Of a stretch of 64,000 nt of DNA, positions 61,620 to 64,000 are shown piece after piece. The first letter of the stretch is position 1, and each line of letters starts with the position of its first letter. The DNA is from Peptoniphilaceae bacterium (GTDB lineage: Bacteria; Bacillota; Clostridia; Tissierellales; Peptoniphilaceae), in contig JAQYEZ010000084.1 of assembly GCA_028723425.1 (NCBI GenBank), positions 1 to 64,000 on the forward strand, given 5' to 3'. The position numbers and the translations under genes are program-made. The notes under the pieces were generated by a model. That model was given only the letters and a program-made list of their open reading frames with translations. It searched no databases and was not told the DNA's origin.

Positions 61620-62687
61620 TCACATATAAAACTCTTTGTACCACTCTGCAAATTCCCTAAGCCCAGTCCTCAAATCTGTATCTGGCCTATAAGCAAAGTC
61701 TCTTTCCAAATCTTTGGTATCGGCATAGGTTATAGGGACATCGCCCTTTTGCATAGGCACTAATTTTTTGTGGCTTTCAAAATCATAATCTTCTGGCAAA
61801 ACTTTTGCCCTAACTAGCTCTTCTTGCAAAATTCTAACAAAATCAAGGAGGTTTTCTGGCTTACCTTTTCCTATATTATAAAGAGCATAGGGTGCTATAG
61901 GAAGAGAATCCTCCCCGTCCTTTCTTTCTGGAGCTTTTTTTATAACTCTAACCAAGCCTTCAATTATATCATCAATATAGGTAAAATCTCTCTTGCAATT
62001 TCCGTAATTGAAAATCTCTATGGTTTCTCCCCTCAAAAGTTTGTTGGTAAAGCCAAAATAAGCCATATCCGGCCTACCCTTAGGACCATAGACTGTAAAA
62101 AATCTCAAACCTGTTGATGGTATATTATAAAGTTTGCTATAAGCATGAGCCATAAGCTCATTAGATTTCTTACTTGCAGCATAAAGAGAAACTGGATTGT
62201 CTACCTTATCAGCTGTAGAATATGGAACTTTTTTATTTTGTCCATAAACTGAAGATGAGGAAGCATAAACAAAATGGTCCACTCCGCTCTTTCCTTGATC
62301 ATAAGAATGTCTACAGGCTTCAAGCAAATTATAAAAGCCTATAATATTTGACTCAATGTAAGAATCTGGATTTTCTATAGAATATCTTACCCCTGCTTGG
62401 GCAGCCATATTAACTACTATAGAAGGTTGGTACTTTTGGAAAATTTGGTCAATCAAAGCCTTATCAGAAATAGAGCCTTTTATAAAAATAAAATTATCAA
62501 AATTCTCAAGCTCTCCAAGCCTTTCTTCTTTAATTCTCACATCATAGTAGTCATTCATATTATCAATGCCTATGATTTTAATATCCCTATAATCAGTCAA
62601 AAGCCTTTTTGCAAGGTTATAACCAATAAAACCACAAGAACCTGTAATCAAAACTGTTCTCTTATTTAAAGCTAAACTTGTTTTCAT
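61620..62687 (-). CDS. NAD-dependent UDP-glucuronate 4-epimerase (CapI type)
   Basis: A 355-residue extended SDR epimerase. It has GSCGFIGYNLAKRLL (residues 16-30), the catalytic Tyr169 and Lys173 in VSLYAASKKSNE with SSSSVYG, and the CapI-type features AAQAGVRYSIENPDSYIESN and FTVYGPKGRPDMAYFGF. It should interconvert UDP-glucuronate and UDP-galacturonate. It is the first gene of a five-gene minus-strand operon: epimerase, dehydrogenase, GT2, TupA-like ligase, carboxyethylornithine synthase. An AGGAG site precedes the ATG. Confidence 0.9.
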   Translation of the reverse strand: MKTSLALNKRTVLITGSCGFIGYNLAKRLLTDYRDIKIIGIDNMNDYYDVRIKEERLGELENFDNFIFIKGSISDKALIDQIFQKYQPSIVVNMAAQAGVRYSIENPDSYIESNIIGFYNLLEACRHSYDQGKSGVDHFVYASSSSVYGQNKKVPYSTADKVDNPVSLYAASKKSNELMAHAYSKLYNIPSTGLRFFTVYGPKGRPDMAYFGFTNKLLRGETIEIFNYGNCKRDFTYIDDIIEGLVRVIKKAPERKDGEDSLPIAPYALYNIGKGKPENLLDFVRILQEELVRAKVLPEDYDFESHKKLVPMQKGDVPITYADTKDLERDFAYRPDTDLRTGLREFAEWYKEFYM

Positions 62688-62864
62688 ACTCCTCCTAAAA
62701 TAAATAAAAATATCATATTTAAAAAATCAGCCTACTACAAAAAATAAAGCTTTTCTCTACATTCTTTTATTATACCAATAATAGCAAAACTTTGCATGCT
62801 AACTCCACTTATTATAATTTGCCTAGCCTTAACTTATAGAAAACCCTACTTTATTAAAAAAGCT
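62688..62864 (-). promoter_or_regulatory. probable promoter of the uronic-acid operon
   Basis: On the minus strand an extended -10 box TTGGTATAAT (TATAAT at 62769-62774) lies about 80 bases before the epimerase start. It overlaps the small palindrome GCAAAGTTTTGC-like region (about 62783-62796). No clear -35 was found. Confidence 0.4.
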
Positions 62865-63563
62865 TTAAAACTTAATCCACTGCCTGCCCTTCATGTCCCT
62901 ATAGGCAACATACCTTCTTTTGCCACTTTTTCCTATATAAGATATCCACCTATAGCCATCTGCCTGGTAGACAGAATCGTAATAGATTACATCATTTTTT
63001 TGGTAAAAAGCGACAGGTCTTGCTGATGTGGATGGTTTTTCTCTTACGTAGACCTTGGAGAGGCAAATGCCCCTCCAATTTTCATTTTTTATCTTTATTA
63101 TAGAAAGCTTCTTTGAAATTTTAGGATTATCTACAGGCCTAAAGTATCTTTCGTAAGGACTTCTTTGGCAAGCTATATAATAATAGATGTAGGAAGCCTC
63201 GTTATTTATTGTAACAGTCTTGTTGGTAGCATTACAATGAATTATCTCACCTTTTCTAGTAAAAATCCCTGTATGGCCATTTTTACCGTAAGATTGACCT
63301 TGAATACCCCTTATAAAGATATCTCCCCTTGCTACGTCCTTGTAATCATAGATTTCCTCAAAAATCTTGCCCTTTAACCTGTAAAGGTCTTCTGTATTTC
63401 CTATATAAGAATTTTTTTCCAAAAAGCCTCCAGCTATTAGGCTATAAAATACAAAAGACGAACAATCAAGTTTATCTGGTCCTAGTCTATCTTTGCCCAT
63501 AGAATAACCAACCTTATGCCACTTGGATGTGGCATAGGCTAACATTTTTTCTATATCTCCCAT
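62865..63563 (-). CDS. Pal-like peptidoglycan amidase with SH3 binding domain
   Basis: A 232-residue wall hydrolase. The first ~145 residues resemble the Amidase_5 domain of the pneumococcal phage Dp-1 lysin Pal: VGYSMGKDRLGPDKLDCSSF with catalytic Cys34, RGDIFIRGIQGQSYGKNGHT with His97, and GEIIHCNATNKTVTINNE. The C-terminal ~75 residues (VYVREKPSTSARPVAFYQ, SYIGKSGKRRYVAYRDM) form an SH3-type wall-binding domain. There is no signal peptide, as in phage lysins that exit through a holin. The upstream YvrJ-like gene ends three bases before this start, and AAAGGAG overlaps that gene, so the two are coupled. No phage structural gene was found. Confidence 0.87.
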   Translation of the reverse strand: MGDIEKMLAYATSKWHKVGYSMGKDRLGPDKLDCSSFVFYSLIAGGFLEKNSYIGNTEDLYRLKGKIFEEIYDYKDVARGDIFIRGIQGQSYGKNGHTGIFTRKGEIIHCNATNKTVTINNEASYIYYYIACQRSPYERYFRPVDNPKISKKLSIIKIKNENWRGICLSKVYVREKPSTSARPVAFYQKNDVIYYDSVYQADGYRWISYIGKSGKRRYVAYRDMKGRQWIKF

Positions 63564-63566
63564 TTT

Positions 63567-63722
63567 CTACTCCTTTATCGTATTTGATAAATCTCTTATT
63601 TCCTTGATAAGCTCTCCTATAAGTTCGCTTAGCTTATCTATCTTAGTCTCAGTTCTAAAAATTAGTATTAGGCTTATAACAATTGGAAAACCCAAATCTT
63701 GTATCAATTTTCCTATATCCAT
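63567..63722 (-). CDS. YvrJ-like small membrane protein (putative holin-like)
   Basis: A 51-residue reading frame read by me on the minus strand. It begins MDIGKLIQDLGFPIVISLIL and continues with IFRTETKIDKLSELIGELIK. The pattern of one hydrophobic segment with GFPI followed by a charged amphipathic helix fits the YvrJ family of short holin-like proteins in Firmicutes. Its position directly upstream of a signal-less amidase gene suggests that it helps release the amidase, as a holin would. Stop and next start are three bases apart. Its ribosome binding site is weak. Confidence 0.72.
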   Translation of the reverse strand: MDIGKLIQDLGFPIVISLILIFRTETKIDKLSELIGELIKEIRDLSNTIKE

Positions 63723-63824
63723 ATATAATAACTTTTTTAATTGACCTGATCATCTTTCAAGTTAAAAGTGATGATTCGTCTTTTCTTGAGAATTTGCAAG
63801 TATTAAAAGAAGTTTCCTCCTTTC

Positions 63825-63890
63825 TTAGTTCTTCTCAGTATCATCGTTATCTTCTTCTGTTGATATATAGATTACTTCAACTTTTCCCAT
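63825..63890 (-). CDS. 21-residue reading frame with strong ribosome binding site
   Basis: The frame MGKVEVIYISTEEDNDDTEK plus one residue has a perfect AGGAGGTGATTTT site in front of the ATG (63888-63890). A second AGGAGG follows its stop at about 63816-63821 and could serve another short gene, but I found no convincing start after it. Small genes of this kind often precede YvrJ genes in Firmicutes. Function unknown. Confidence 0.4.
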   Translation of the reverse strand: MGKVEVIYISTEEDNDDTEKN

Positions 63891-63894
63891 AAAA

Positions 63895-64000
63895 TCACCT
63901 CCTACTTATATATAGAAGTAAAATCAATAATGTCCCTAAAATTTTTATAATAGGTAGAGTTCTTGAAAATATGGCATTTAAAAAATTTTTTAAAAAAATT
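63895..64000 (-). CDS. possible C-terminal end of a membrane protein, partial
   Basis: The minus-strand frame ends ...FLNAIFSRTLPIIKILGTLL followed by ILLLYISRR and stop TGA at 63895-63897. The hydrophobic, codon-like composition suggests the tail of a membrane protein whose body is beyond the window. The stop overlaps the ribosome binding site of the next short frame, as in a tight operon. The stretch is too short for a firm call. Confidence 0.35.
   Translation of the reverse strand, partial: IFLKNFLNAIFSRTLPIIKILGTLLILLLYISRR

Noticed and set aside
63737..63800. Reading frame beginning LQILKKRRII after the second AGGAGG near the window end
   Set aside because: The only start would be a TTG about 16 bases from the ribosome binding site, and the 20-residue product is not supported.
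62865..64000. Complete prophage
   Set aside because: Only the lysin-like gene and tiny partners are in the window; no terminase, capsid, tail or integrase gene is visible.

Overview
The window comes from a low-GC (AT-rich) Gram-positive anaerobe. Gene content points to the Peptoniphilaceae, most likely an Anaerococcus-like anaerobic coccus; this is inferred from gene content and style, not from a marker match. Supporting traits are a class III fructose bisphosphatase, class C sortase pili, LPXTG anchors, lipoproteins with LxxC boxes, AGGAGG ribosome binding sites and TTGACA/TATAAT promoters. No rRNA, tRNA, CRISPR array, insertion sequence or phage structural gene was seen.

Layout. 1-890: the start of rpoB on the minus strand, with its own promoter. 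1243-4627: a nitroreductase, an acidic-tailed membrane protein and fbp. 4678-9640: a minus-strand block of exported proteins (two related small helical proteins, a transglutaminase-like protein, a lipoprotein and a tail-anchored coiled-coil protein). 10007-13640: an SH3/Apf-like wall protein behind a WalR-like box, a zinc hydrolase, a membrane-tethered XRE regulator and a rhodanese. 13722-16405: two large, related, non-coding minus-strand transcription units flanking a DUF1294 gene and a pirin gene. 16448-20730: a frameshifted M20 peptidase and a TAXI-TRAP transporter. 21385-23111: a TetR-controlled membrane protein with a double operator. 23157-28457: a group II amino acid decarboxylase downstream of potABCD. 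28700-39422: a seven-gene pilus operon with two sortases, a signal peptidase and a 2016-residue adhesin. 39727-44985: an ABC importer built round a DUF3798 lipoprotein. 45312-55608: mostly housekeeping and transport genes (S41 peptidase, mntP, HerA-like ATPase, purine permease plus phosphoribosyltransferase, cyclophilin, hydroxyacid dehydrogenase, DAACS symporter, GT8). 55681-55872: a complete transcription unit for an 18-residue peptide. 57426-62687: a uronic-acid polysaccharide operon ending in a TupA-like ATP-grasp gene and a carboxyethylornithine synthase gene. 62865-64000: a Pal-like amidase, a YvrJ-like small protein and traces of further small genes.

How the parts may work together. 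Much of the window builds or remodels the cell surface: pili, wall hydrolases, exported helical proteins and an acidic polysaccharide. The most interesting candidates are (1) the paired large structured RNAs at 13722-16405, and (2) the uronic-acid operon whose last two genes suggest amide decoration of the polymer with carboxyethylornithine. Both are inferences from sequence and gene context.
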